Source: Ctena decussata
Taxonomy: Eukaryota > Mollusca > Bivalvia > Lucinida > Lucinidae
Length of the DNA: 64,000 bases
Assembly (NCBI GenBank): GCA_963989385.1
Contig: OZ022515.1
Location: 3,938,803 to 4,002,802, forward strand
Direction: 5' to 3'
Shown: piece by piece, positions 11,224-22,837 of the stretch
Numbering within the stretch: the first letter of the stretch is position 1
Layout: every line of letters begins with the position of its first letter
Made by a program: the position numbers and the translations under genes
The notes under the pieces: generated by a model
Databases searched by the model: none
Seen by the model: the letters and a program-made list of their open reading frames with translations, nothing else
What the model was told of the DNA's origin: nothing

Positions 11224-13339
11224 AGCTCACCTGAGCCGAAGGCTCAGAGGTGAGCTTATAGGATGGGAGTCGAGCCGTCGTCCGTCCGTCCGTGCGTGGG
11301 TGGGTGCGTCAACACTTTCAAACATAAATATCTCAGAGACCAGTGGGCCGATTGCAATCAAATTTTATCTGAAGCATCATTTGGGTGGGGGAAAGGCTGC
11401 ATTAGGTTTTGATGCCGATCAGCTCAGAACTCTGGTTTCCATGGCAACAGATAGCCCCCATAGGGTTATAATGGGGAAAATGGCGTCATCACGTTTTCTC
11501 GACTGTTTTTGATTGGATCCTTATCATACTTGCAGGTAATGATGACATACACAAGAGCTTGGATGAGTTCGAAATTTGGCCGGATTCGAGCACAGACTAG
11601 GGAGTTAGCTGCCCTTGAGCGTTTGAAAAAAATCCCATAGGGTTATAATGGGGAAAATGGCGTCATCACGTTTTCTCAACTGTTTTTGCTTAGATCCTTA
11701 TCATACTTGCAGGTAATGATGACATACATAAGAGCTTGGATGAGTTCGAAATTTGGCCGGATTCGAGCACAGACTACGGAGTTAGCTGCCCTTGAGCGTT
11801 TGAAAAAAATCCCATAGTGTTATAATGGAGAAAACAATGTCATCACATATTTTAGAAAAACTTTGTCATCGCTCTATTGCCTACATTTCTCAACGGATTT
11901 TAAAATAACTTCACACAAATGTAGGGCATGACAATATCTCGAGAAAGTTTGACTTTCAGGATGCTGCGCCCAAGGTCAAGGTCACTGTGGCTATTTTTAG
12001 AAAAACTTTGTCATCGCCCTAGCACCTTCATTTCTCCATGGATTTTAAAATAACTTGACACAAATGTAGGGCATGACAATATCTCAAGCAAGTTCGACTT
12101 TCAGGGTGCTGCGCCCAAGGTCAAGGTCACTGTGGCTATTTTTAGAAAAACTTTGTCATCGCCCTAGCACCTTCATTTCTCCATGGATTTTAAAATAACT
12201 TGACACAAATGTAGGGTATGACAATATCTCGAGAAAGTTTGACTTCCAGGGTGCTGCGCCCTAGGTCAAGGTCACTGTGGCTATTTTTAGAAAAACTTTG
12301 TCAGCGCTCTAGCACCTACATTTCTCAATGGATTTTAAAATAAATTCACACAAATGTAGGGTATGACAATATCTCGTGCAAGATCGACTTTCAGGGTGCT
12401 GTGCCCAAGGTCAAGGTCATTGTGGCTATTTTTAGAAAAACTTTGTCATCACCCTAGCACCTTCATTTCTCCATGGATTTTGAAATAACTTGACACAAAT
12501 GTAGGGTATGACAATATCTCAAGCAAGTTTGACTTTCAGGATGCTGTGCCCAAGGTCAAGGTCACTGTGGCTATTTTTAGAAAAACTTTGTCATCGCTCT
12601 AGCACCTACATTTCTCAAAGGATTCTAAAATAATTTCACACAAATGTAGGGCATGACAATATCTCGAGCCAGTTTGACTTTCAGGGTGTTGCAATCATGG
12701 TTTTTGATTAGGTCCTTATCATACTTGCAGGTAATGATGACATACATAAGAGCTTGGATGAGTTCGAAATTTGGCCGGATTCGAGCACAGACTACGGAGT
12801 TAGCTGCCCTTGAGCGTTTGAAAAAAATCCCATAGTGTTATAATGGAGAAAACAATGTCATCACATTTTCATTTTTCATGGGATCCTCTTCATACTTGCA
12901 GGTAATGAGGATATGCATAAAAGCTTGGATTAGTTAGCATTTTGTCTAGATCTCACTACTGATTATGGAGTACCTGCCCTGAGCATCCAAAAAATCAATG
13001 TCGCCACTTTTTCTTGGTTTCTACTGATCCGATCCTTTTCAAACTTGCAGGTAATGAGGAAATGCATAATATCTTAAACAAGTTCAAATTTTGGCCAGAT
13101 CAGGCCAACCACTACAAAGTTAACTGCCCTTGACAGCTCTGTCTATTGTGCTCTTGATCGGATACTTTTTAAACTTGCATATATTAAATGAGGGCATACA
13201 TAATGTTTTGGATGAGTTTAATTTTCAGCCTGATTCGACCACTGACTGTGGAGTTAGCTGCCCTTGAGCATCTTAAATATCCCTATAGGTTTACAGTGTC
13301 TCTCAGGTGAGCAATTGTTGCCCTTTGGGCTACTTGTTT
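11224..13339 (+). mobile_element. Hairpin-head element family C, copy 2 (2.1 kb)
   Basis: Starts AGCTCACCTGAGCCGAAGGC..AGGTGAGCTT, a near-perfect hairpin, followed by GTCCGTCCGTCC. It ends with CAGGTGAGC and the short inverted motif CCCTTTGGGC. Inside are two kinds of monomer: a 180-bp type containing GGTTATAATGGGGAAAATGG at 11460-11840 and 12700 onward, and six 145-bp units at 11846-12700. There is no transposase or reverse transcriptase frame. Confidence 0.8.
11846..12700 (+). repeat. Six 145-bp monomers inside family C copy 2
   Basis: The anchor CTATTTTTAG falls at 11991, 12136, 12281, 12426 and 12571, exactly 145 bp apart, with an earlier diverged unit at about 11846. Each unit ends GCGCCCAAGGTCAAGGTCAC or a close variant. 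Confidence 0.9.
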
Positions 13340-13560
13340 ACTTCAGCTATAAGGTAGAAGGTTAAGTGGGGAAGGGGTGGGGGAAAGGGCTTACAAATAG
13401 GGGGTGGGGTAACCTGCGGCTCCCAAAGTTACCCCAAATTTATTTATCTACTTCAGCTATAAGGTGGAAGCTTAAGGGCGGGAGTGGGGGGGGGGGGGGG
13501 GGGCTTTAAAATAGGGGATGGGTGGTGGGGGAGGGCTTCCAAAATTACTCCCAAATAAAA
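13340..13560 (+). repeat. Tandem duplication with G-rich core
   Basis: Two units of about 110 bp start with CTTCAGCTATAAGGT and carry runs of G. The second contains an uninterrupted stretch of about 17 or more G ending near 13503, which may form G-quadruplex and be unstable in assembly. Confidence 0.75.
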
Positions 13561-14400
13561 AATTGTCTTATTCTGTGAAGGTATTTGCAGGTATTTAACC
13601 TTATTGTACTCTGAACTAAGTGCAATAGGGTTAAAATATGTGCAGTTTTGGCCGTTCTAAGTGCAATAGGGTTAAACATTTGCCATTGAGTATTTATTCG
13701 GCTATAAATTGGGGCTTACTCTATCCACAAGTATGTCAGATATGTAAATTCTCTGTAAGCACCAGACTTTTTGTATAGAGGGCCGGAAACGCAAGGTCAG
13801 AAGTTCTTTTTCAAACTTTCTCCCTTTTTTTGTTGTCACACAAAAACAAGTATTTCGCACTTCATTTGTTCATTTACCATCCCGTTGCCATGGTATTGCG
13901 TTTTACTGTTTTTGCAGAAAAATGCCAAAATATTCAACAGAAGTTCACACTTTCTGCACTTCTATATCTCCTAGAATAGGCTAGGTTTCATCAGAAACTC
14001 TTTAAATCTAAAAACTAGGGACTTATGTTATTAATGTGAAACATAAAACCAACATTGTTCCAATGTCTTTCTATACCTACTGTACTGCAAATGTGGGTGG
14101 GGTAACCAGGTATTGCAAAACACTATTTTTAGGCATTTTTAATCATCATGTTTAAAAAACGCACACTTCTGTGACACATTTGCATACTTTAATGTCAAAC
14201 AGGAGGCTTTCCACTTTTAGAAAATGAAAAAAACTGATTTCAGACGGTAACCATGGGAACAAGCCATACCTTATGCAAAAAAGTAAAAACGGACGGTTAT
14301 ACTATTACCACAGATTTGCAACCATATTAAATGTATTGCAGCTCTAACTTGTGATCTTTCTGCTATTGAGTATGTATTCTACTTGATTTGATGAAAGTTT
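13561..14400. other. Non-coding stretch, nothing clear
   Basis: A short doublet TAAGTGCAATAGGGTTAAA occurs at 13619 and 13660. No exon recognised. Confidence 0.4.
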
Positions 14401-16000
14401 GACATTTTAAGGGTCGGAAAGGCTATTTCTATCCATTAAAAGGGCCCCAAAAGGGGCAAAAATGGTCAAAATTACCATATAAATCACTAATTCTCACTGC
14501 GAATCAACAAAAGATAACACTTATTACTTTTATATTTGTAAGGAAAATACTAGTTTGACATATACTGATAGAAAACATGACGATGGCGGGCCCTAAATTT
14601 CCAGGGATTGCGTCTATAGGGGCCCAAAGGGGATATGTTTGAGGCTCATATTTTACCAACATAATGACCATTTTTCACAATGGAACACATTACAGCATTT
14701 AAAATGATGAAATTGGTTGCAAAGAAAGAGCAGGCTTATATATGCTGCAGGTAAATTTCAAAAGGGGGAGGGGGGGGAGTAGCCCATTCCCTATTGTTTT
14801 AAGGGGCTCTTAAAGGGACAAAAATGGTCAAAATTAACACAAATCACTAAGGGCGCGTTTACACGAGCAAAGTTTCTATGTCACAGAAACTTTAACAAAG
14901 AAAGTATGACAAACATTTTGCGTTTACACGGAGCAAATTATTTGTTAAAGAAAATGTGCCATAGAATCTTTGTCACATAAACTTTGGCAATGAAATATTT
15001 GTTGCAGTGTTCACATGACCAAATATTATTCGTCAAAGTTACCTGCAGCAATGAAACAAAATCTTTGTCACATTTTCCACGCTTGTAGCAATGTTCTTTG
15101 TTACATAATCTTTAGCAAAGTTCTCCGTTTACACGGACAAATTTAATTTATCGAAGTAACTTAAACATATATATTTGTCAAAGAAACATTGTCATATTTT
15201 GGCATTTACACGAGCAATTTTTTCTATGACAAACCTACTTTGTCATAGAAACTTTGGTCGTGTAAACGCGCCCTAATCCTGTCCACGGACCAACATAAAA
15301 CAAAACAGTTTACTTTCAAATTTGAAATGAAAATTTAAGTTTGACACAGACTGATATAAAATATGGCAATGGGTGCCTTACATCTCTAGGTTTGGAGTCC
15401 CAAAGGGCCCAAAAGGAGTCCCAAGGAGCCAGAAAAGGGAAAAATGGAAACTATTTGCCATAAATAATGATCATGCCTCTCAGAGAAACACACTACAGCA
15501 TTTGTCATGTTTAAATAAGTAGGAAAAATATAGTCTTATATATGCTTCTAGTGAATTTGCAATAAGGGATGAGAAACCAAATTTATACCCATTTTAGGGT
15601 CCCAAAAAGGGGCAGAACTCGTCAAAAATTACCTCATATCACTTAATCTCTCTACGAATGAACAGAATGCAGCACTTTTTCCTTTTAAATTGTTATGAAA
15701 ATATTAATATGACATATAGTAATAGCAAACATAGTAATGGGCAGCCCGATTTCTCCTGACTAAGTCTATAGGGACCAAAAAGGGGTATATTTAATAATAT
15801 TCACCCAACATAAAGATCATTCTTCTTATTGGTACACACTACAGCATTTGTCATAATGAAATAGGTTGATAAAAAGCACAGCCTCAGCACAGTCTTAAAT
15901 ATATCGTTGGTAAAGTTGCACTCAAGGGACGGTGAGCCCTGGTTTTATCAATGTAAGGGCCTTAAAACAGCAAAGATGGTCAAAATTTATTACTGTACCT
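14400..16000 (+). repeat. Tandem array, unit about 364 bp, interrupted by a MITE
   Basis: The anchor GGGGCAAAAATGGTCAAAAT or a variant occurs at about 14450, 14813, 15604 and 15960. Removing the 426 bases contributed by the insertion at 14851-15273 and its target duplication makes the intervals 363, 365 and 356 bp. Units share CACTAATTCTC..CGAAT.AACA, TAGTTTGACATATACTGATA and a GGGGCCCAAAGGGG-like block. Confidence 0.8.
14851..15273. mobile_element. 423-bp MITE with TAA target-site duplication (Harbinger-like)
   Basis: The ends GGGCGCGTTTACACGAGCAA and its counterpart ..GTGTAAACGCGCCC form terminal inverted repeats of about 30 bp. TAA flanks both sides (14848-14850 and 15274-15276). The neighbouring tandem unit has the uninterrupted site CACTAATTCTC, which directly shows the empty target. 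The inside repeats TTTACACG and TTTGTCA motifs and encodes nothing. The 3-bp TWA duplication and GGG start fit PIF/Harbinger-derived MITEs, an inference. Confidence 0.9.
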
Positions 16001-16467
16001 GCCGGTCTTTTTTCAAAGTTTCTTTATAAACTTTTTTGTTATGTCATTGTGTTCATGGCATTATAACAAAATTGGAAGAATTGTTACACGCCCGCTAGCC
16101 AATACGATTTCGATTTTCTATGGAAATCCCACTGAAAAAGGCATTTAAACAGTCTTTGAAGGAATCACAGTACCCTGACTTGTGGTTCAAAATCTCACAT
16201 CAGAAGGGGTCAAATTTCAACTTCTTTGTCATGTAGCCTTACCTAAGGCCTTGCTCTAGTGTATGGAGCGCAGAATCTGAGAAATCATAATTCACAAACC
16301 AATTTTAAAATCTTTGAATTTGAGCAATTTTAATGTTACTCTGTGAAAATGAAAAATTACCCCTTGCATATTCAAGCGACCCCTGTAGCATGTGTAGTCT
16401 TAAGAAACCAAAACAAATAAGTTTGTTCAATAGGCAAATGAAAACACTTTTGAAATTAGTAAACTAT
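16001..16467. other. Non-coding stretch before the inverted-repeat element
   Basis: A 70-codon plus frame (16333-16545) runs into the next element and shows no domain. Nothing else recognised. Confidence 0.4.
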
Positions 16468-16471
16468 ATAT

Positions 16472-17350
16472 CGAGGGCTCAGTGCAAGACTGGTTTAACT
16501 CACTATTTTTCACAAATTCACTTTTTTGCAGTTTTGAAAACTTGATGGTCAAATACACATTCTTTGAAAATATGAAGATTCATGTTTTTGCAAAAAATGC
16601 TTTTATTCCTAATTTAAAAATAGTCTATGAGCCAAATGAGCCAAATCTTTAGCGCAAGACTAGTCTAACTTCAGTGAGACGAATTTGATTTTAAAGAGCA
16701 TACCATGGATAAATGGCTAAGTTTTCAGTTTTATAAATTTAGATACAAGTTCTTATAGTCTTTAACTGTTTATAGGTCTAGGTACAGTATTTTCTCAACA
16801 CTTTAGTAAACCGTGTTTCGGTAGTAAAACAAGGAATCTTTTCATTTTAAAATATTTTCCTCATTTTCTTAGTGCAAGACTAGTCTATCTTGAGATAGAC
16901 TAGTATTGCGCTAAGAAAAATTGGATTTGAAGTTAGACTAGTTTTGCACTAACAAAAAAAAAGTTATAGAAATTGTCTTTTTTAAATGTTTAAAGTTGTT
17001 AAATAGCTATTTCACAGCTCATGCTTATTGAGTTTTTGCCTTCAAACTGTAAAAATTGTTAAAATTTGTTTTATAATGACTTATATTTTGCATTTGAAAA
17101 AAAAGTCTATCTCAAGTTAGACCAGTCTTGCACTAAACTTTTCAGCGCAAAAGTAGTCTAAGTCACAAAAACCTAATTGAACAAAAATAAATCAATAAAA
17201 TTGAATAATGTAAGCATTTCTCCCCATATTTTATGTAAATGTGTCAAATTTCATATTAATATTTTGTTTATGTACTGTAATAATCAGTTTTTTGCTTCTC
17301 CTGAAAAGTTTCAAAATATGGAGTTAGACTAGTCTTGCACTAAGCCCTCG
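16472..17350. mobile_element. 879-bp element built of AGTGCAAGACTAGTCTA motifs
   Basis: The ends CGAGGGCTCAGTGCAAGACT and its inverted copy ..AGTCTTGCACTAAGCCCTCG match over about 33 bp and are flanked by ATAT on each side. Inside, the 17-base motif A-G-Y-G-C-A-A-G-A-C-T-A-G-T-C-T-A occurs eight times counting both orientations (near 16481, 16651, 16871, 16896, 16934, 17118, 17144, 17325). At 16871-16912 two copies face each other as a palindrome. There is no coding frame. Confidence 0.85.
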
Positions 17351-17439
17351 ATATGTTCTTAATTTCTGCAATTGCCATAGCAACAGAAGGAATTTCATAA
17401 GTTATAGTTACTCAATGTACATCAGTGTGGTGTAGTAAA

Positions 17440-18290
17440 ATTACTTATTGTAACGCTTGATTAGTGGCACTGAACATACATGCCGGTTTCGCATTTTTTC
17501 CACTTGCAGCAAACTGGACGATACAAGTTTGCTGTTAATCTGTATTTGAAATTTCGGTTGTTTTTCTAAACAAACCACAACGCTTGCGTTTCATTTACAT
17601 GATGACAAAGCTCTCTGTCGCAGACAGAAATCATACATGCATAGGAAAAATTGTCAGAGGCAAAAAGAAAGTATACCCTTCTTCGCTAATCAGTCGTGTC
17701 TCTATTGTATTTAATTAAGCCAGCAACGAACTGCTTTGAGCGGTCAGCCTGTTACGCCTTCAGTTTGCGCCAAAAGCATTGTCGTCATGTAAATGAAAGG
17801 CATACACTGTGGTTTGTTCAGAAAAACAACCGCAAATGCAAATACTGATTTTGCAGAATAATCGTATTGTGCAATATCATGTAAGTTTAAAAACGGCGAA
17901 AGAAACAACTACGTATAGTGTCGGTAGGTAGTCAAGCATGTCATCTGGTAATATTACAATGCCACATTTTTGTACGTTGAGGAAATATACATCGTGTATA
18001 CATCGTGTTTAATTTTAGATCTAAGCAGTGAATAATAAGAAAACTACCACGCATTTAAAGTTGTATCATTTCTTTTGCTTTTGTGTGTAAGCATCGTGCT
18101 TGCCATATGGAACCTTTTTATTATGCAAATGAAACGCAAACGTTGTGGGTTGTTTAGAAAAAACACCAGAAATGTTAAACGCAGATTAACAGCAAAACCT
18201 TATTGTCCATTTTGTTGCACTTGGGCCACGTGTAAAACGGGCATGTATATATACTCGTATAGTACTGCTAGTCAAGCGTTTCAATCAGAA
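17440..18290. repeat. Three-copy inverted/direct repeat of about 170 bp
   Basis: Copy 1 (minus, 17450-17620) carries CAAACCACAACGCTTGCGTT. Copies 2 (plus, 17775-17940) and 3 (plus, 18110-18280) carry the inverted form, ATGTAAATGAAA..GTGGTTTGTT.AGAAAAACA, then AGATTAACAGCAAA. Copies 1 and 3 are nearly full-length reverse complements, so the region can form a long stem. The 81-codon frame at 18075 is copy 3. Confidence 0.75.
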
Positions 18291-18450
18291 GCTTTACTAA
18301 ACCACATTGATCCACCTTGAGTAAAAATAAACCATGCAGAATTTTAGACACGAGCGGTGACAAACAAGTGAAATACGTGATGGAAAATAAAGAATATATG
18401 ATTGCATCACTAACAGTTATGTTTTTTTTAAATACTGTTATATTCCTTAC

Positions 18451-18596
18451 AGAGAGACGCAGTGGTCGAGTGATTGAAGGTGTCCTGCTATAATACAGAA
18501 GGTCACGGGTTTGAATCCCGCATGGGCTAAACAGGACCTGGCAAACTCTCTCCGTCAATCCAGCAGTATATGGGTACATTTCTATATCAGGGAGAT
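18451..18596 (+). mobile_element. tRNA-derived SINE
   Basis: A tRNA-like head has an A box (GTGGTCGAGTGATTGAAGG) and a B box (GGTTTGAATCCCG), the two internal Pol III promoter blocks. The body continues CATGGGCTAAACAGGACCTG. It ends against the next element at 18597. Confidence 0.75.
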
Positions 18597-19404
18597 TATA
18601 CTCAGCGTCAATGAAAACGAACCAGACTTATAATGTCATATATTTCCATAAATTCAATGATCATACTATATCAAACTGACAAAGTAATCATTTCGAGCCA
18701 TGTTGTTGCTTAGCCTAAACATACGGTGTGAGTTTGTGACGTAACGTTAGCTCTGAAATCAAGAAAAAGAAATTCAAGCATCATTTCACATGGCAGAAAC
18801 TCCGCAATGATGCATTTTGCTTAAGAATAGATAGTCTATCAAATCGCCATAGAAAAGAAATCCAGACACCCGAAGGCAACAAAGTAACATGGAGTCGAAC
18901 GTCACTATATCGTAACGTTCATTAAAAATGGATATACAAGGGTAACTTATCTTTTGCAACCCAAAAAACTGAGATCAGTGGTAAAAACTAAAATGCAGAA
19001 GTTTTGTGGGGCAAACTTGAACCATTATCCGGCCCGAGCATAACGTTACAGGTTAAACGTCCACCTTGTTTGCCTAACTCGTCATAATTACGTGGAGGAA
19101 AGGTGGTTTAATGTCAAGAGACCTTCCAAAGAAGGATTCATTTGCAATCAAGTGTCTGACAGAGCACGAAATATGGATTTATTACGCTTTCATTGTGTTA
19201 TTTGATATCGACAGTGTTGAAACACGTCACTATTGACGTCACGCTCGATAGCGCGGGCTGGTTAATGAATTTTATTTGTAAACATCCTATTCCAACACAG
19301 AAATTAAAGATTTAATAAATTGTGTTACATAAATAAACCAAATATTAAACGAACATAATGTGCCATATATCCAAACTGGTGCATTTTCATTGACGCTGAG
19401 TATA
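18597..19404. mobile_element. 808-bp terminal-inverted-repeat element
   Basis: TATACTCAGCGTCAATGAAA at the left is matched in reverse by TTTTCATTGACGCTGAGTATA at the right, with weaker pairing continuing inwards. A TA or TATA target is likely. No transposase; non-autonomous. Confidence 0.8.
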
Positions 19405-19569
19405 TAAGCAGTGACAGTAAGGGATGGGGAACGTCTTTCTTACTCTGTGCCAGGGAAACAGTAGACATTTAACACCCACTGCCCCTATGTCCACTGGGCT
19501 ACTGGAAACCGAAAATCTCATTATATATTTTTATTTTAATGTATGGGTACATTTCTAGCTTCATCCGCC

Positions 19570-19790
19570 ATTATTGCAAATAACACGCCTTTTGTGACTG
19601 CTGTTTGCTTCCCTAGCCAACGTCTGTTGTCCGAAATGGGGTCAACCTTTTAGGTACAAACTTGCTCATAGTGGAGGAAACTTTACTCTTCAAGAGCTGA
19701 CACCATTAAGAAAGGAGGCAAAAATGAAAATGTCGGAGATTCTGTGCCTCCACTTAAAATGTACCTTTTCACCTTAAACAGAGCAGATGT
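19570..19790 (+). repeat. Dispersed repeat family D, copy 2
   Basis: Contains TTTGCTTCCCTAGCCAACG, ACTCTTCAAGAGCTGACACC and AATGTACCTTTTCACCTTAA, aligned with 20690-20920. Confidence 0.55.
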
Positions 19791-20149
19791 GTGCAGTGTA
19801 ATAAGTGTAATTATTGTGAGTCCCAAGTTGTTGCAATCTTCACGGTACACTGTTGTCTAATGTAATAAAAACACGAACAAATAGAGTATCAGATTCAATT
19901 TTATTAAAGATTCGTTAATATTGGCAGAGATTTCCTTCAAGCAGCTTTAATAAAGAAAAATATGCTCATTTGTATAAAAATTTACTATATACTCCACATT
20001 TACCTTCTCTAAATTCACATGAAAAAGTTTGTTCGAGAAACAAATTTGCCCATGTGAATAGAAAGTTTCTCCTAGTATATGTAACAAAGAAAGTAGCTCA
20101 AAAATCAAAACAGTTTGGTTTGAAACAAAACATTTTACAATGTACAAAA

Positions 20150-20605
20150 TATGGAAATATTTACATTCTTGGTGTAATTACTGAAAAGCCCTATAATAAA
20201 CCATGTGAACGTAATGTAGCTTATAATTACATTGAGCCATGCGACGTCACATGACGACGTAACTGACGTAAACATATTATGGTTCTCTACAATCTGATTG
20301 GACGTCGTAGACGTTATGACGTCATTGACACTGTTCCTTTTTTAGCAGAAGAATTGCATGTAAATCTTTTACACCTTCCATTTAGCGCTTAAATAGGGTT
20401 TTTTTTCAAGGTTTTTATGGAAAAGAATGTAAATATAAGTAAGGAACTTATTTTTTTCTGATGTTTATCGAAGTGTAGACTACATTGGGTCACGAGCAAA
20501 TTTATATGGGGTTCATTTACTTTGCACGCGACCCATTCTAGTTAAAACTTCGATAAACCTCAGAAAAATGAATATCATTCCTTAAACAAAGCAAAATTAT
20601 AAACA
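20150..20605 (+). mobile_element. Fold-back element family E, plus copy
   Basis: Two arms (CTGATGTTTATCGAAGTGTA and its inverse ACTTCGATAAACCTCAG) surround ATTGGGTCACGAGCAAA and GACCCAAT-like inverse sequence. The left portion has TTACATTGAGCCATGCGACG and GACGTTATGACGTCATTGAC. The whole unit recurs in reverse at 61280-61745. Confidence 0.8.
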
Positions 20606-20689
20606 ATGTATTAGAACTGAAATGGGTGTTATATGTATATATATTAGTTTTTAGTGATGCAATTCAAAATTAATGTGTATGGATACACA

Positions 20690-20920
20690 TCCATGTTTTC
20701 CATTTTTACAAAGGGAGGGGGGGGGGAGGGTGTTTGTAAATCCATGATTGCTTTCCTGGCTAACAATGCTTTTGCAACATTGGTCTACTCTTAAAGGAAA
20801 GGATTTGCTTCTTGGAGAGCAAATTCGTTCCTTAAAGAGCTGACCCCATTTGAGAAGGAAATAAAAAATGAAAACAACAGAGTTGCTTCCCTTCACAGTG
20901 TACCCAATCACCTTAAACAC
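20690..20920 (+). repeat. Dispersed repeat family D, copy 3
   Basis: Contains GCTTTCCTGGCTAACAATGC, CTTAAAGAGCTGACCCCATT and CACAGTGTACCCAATCACCT. A poly-G run of about 9 precedes it. Confidence 0.55.
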
Positions 20921-20929
20921 GCCACTTCT

Positions 20930-21555
20930 TTTTTCCGCATTTTTAGTAAATACGTGTGCCCTCTACTGTATGTGGAGTGCTGAAACGCCAATTTCTGAAG
21001 TTCATCAATCCGTATTGAATATAGTGGGAAATCGTCAAGTACCACGCGGAATCCTGTATTCTACACAGTGCCGAAATCTTTACTACCGCTGAAAACGTTC
21101 CTCAGTACTCTGCAAGCGCACTCACTCTAACACACTAATGTGCATCACCGCACTGTTGCGGAGAATCGGAACAGTTTCCATTGTTTTATTTTTTCTATCA
21201 ATAACAAGAGCACCGCAATAAGTTAATATACGTTTCTGAGTGTGTTTCAGTACCAGTTAGTACCTCGGGTAAATCTATAGCCCTGACAATCAGCCACACA
21301 TACGCACTATTGTGTGAACAAGAAAAGCTTGTAAATACTAATCAAAGGAATACTCCAATTTTAAGAAAGGGGATGCTACCATTCCCATACTCAGCCCACA
21401 GTCACAGGCGAATGCATATTTCAATAATGCGTCATCAAGATATTCAAAACAATTGCCTAGTAATAGAGTGCACAAAATAGCCGAAGAAATAATCAAGCGG
21501 ATGTAACTGAATATAAGTAAAAATTGAGATGACACAAACCATTTCAACCTCTTCT
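20930..21555. other. Non-coding stretch
   Basis: Short frames on both strands show no domains. Nothing recognised. Confidence 0.4.
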
Positions 21556-21559
21556 ACAT

Positions 21560-21850
21560 TACACTTATCCTGGCGATTATGCTGTCAGATAGATTTTCCT
21601 ATTTACACCATACTTACAAGAGAGAAATACGGTAAACGTTCTAAAAATGGGGACACCTAAAATATTTACCGCAATTGCCAAAAGAATTCAACGCTTTTTG
21701 CCAATGTAGTAGTACATCTAAACTGCAGATAGAATTGCAAACAGTGTATACCCTGATCAGACTTGTCCCTAAGAAGCGGTCTGATCTGGGTTTTCACTGT
21801 TTTCTTAGACCTATATGTCCCAATATTTAGAAGTAAACAGTATTTCATAG
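21560..21850. repeat. Dispersed repeat family B, copy 2
   Basis: Shares CAAACAGTGT..CCTGATCAGACTTGTCCCTA, GCGGTCTGATCTGGGTTTTC and ACTGTTTTCTTAGACCTAT with 31960-32150 in order and orientation. Confidence 0.6.
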
Positions 21851-22005
21851 AATGGAATGACACGAAAATAAGAGCAGTAGAAAACAGTTACCGTAACTAA
21901 TCTAAATTTTGGGACCGGTAGGTCTGAGCAAACAGTGGAAGCCAAGATCATAATGCTACTAATGGGGCAGTCTGACCAGCGCCTTAACTGATTTCCATTC
22001 CATCT

Positions 22006-22350
22006 TCATCTTTTGAACACACCAAAAACAATATGTCCCTCACGGTGGGGGCACATAATGATCAATTCCATATTGAAGAGGGAATTGATTACACAATCGT
22101 GATACCCTATACCACTAACCAACACAAAAAGGCTGAAAGGCCATAATTTTGTAGGCCATAATTTGTCAAAATAAATTTCATGCTCATCTTCAATATGTCT
22201 GAAACATGATTGTAAATTTTCTAATTGATCCATCATAAGCTGTGAGAGGATTGATTACACAGTGTTGCTACTAAAACGTGCGTCAGACAGACAGACATAC
22301 AAACAGGGGTGAAACTTCATGCCCCCTGACTATCGTCACAGGGCATAAAC
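22006..22350 (-). mobile_element. Hairpin-head element related to the ATGCCCC family
   Basis: In reverse it starts TTATGCCCTGTGACGATAGT and CAGGGGGCATGAAG, followed by a GTCTGTCTGTCTG run. It ends with a second head, GTGCCCCCACCGTGAGGGAC. The architecture matches 58681-59450. Confidence 0.6.
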
Positions 22351-22454
22351 ACCAAACTGTAACAGTTTGGGAAATTTACGGTAATTATTCTAAGTATCCT
22401 TATTATTAGAATTTTACGGTATACAACTGTTATCAAAGTCTTTCCTCTAAAACT

Positions 22455-22835
22455 CGCCAGTTATCATTCAAACTGCGACATAACTATTATATAACAAACA
22501 TATTTACATGTCTACATGTCTACCATGACAATGCTCTTCAGCACGTCATATATCATCCCACAAAGCTGGACAAACAGCGGCATAACTATTATATAACACA
22601 CATGTCTACACGTCTACCGTGCCCATCTTCTTGAGCTCGTCAATTAGCATCCCGCATTGCTAGACAAATCGCGGCATAACTAAATTATAACACATATATT
22701 TACATGTCTACATGTCTACCATGCCAATGTTCTAAAGCTCGCAAATTATCATCCCACTAAACTGGACAAACCGCTGCATAGCTTTTATATTACATATATA
22801 TTTTCATGTCTGCATGTCTACCATCCCATGCTCTT
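22455..22835 (+). repeat. Satellite array, unit about 100 bp (left part)
   Basis: Units contain TATTTACATGTCTACATGTC, TACCATGCCCATGCTCT and AATTATCATCCCAC. The TACCAT anchors lie at 22521, 22615, 22717 and 22819. Continues at 25148 after an insertion. Confidence 0.85.
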
Positions 22836-22837
22836 AA

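Noticed and set aside
19970..20254. 94-codon plus frame
   Set aside because: Overlaps the fold-back family E element and an opposite open frame; no domain seen.
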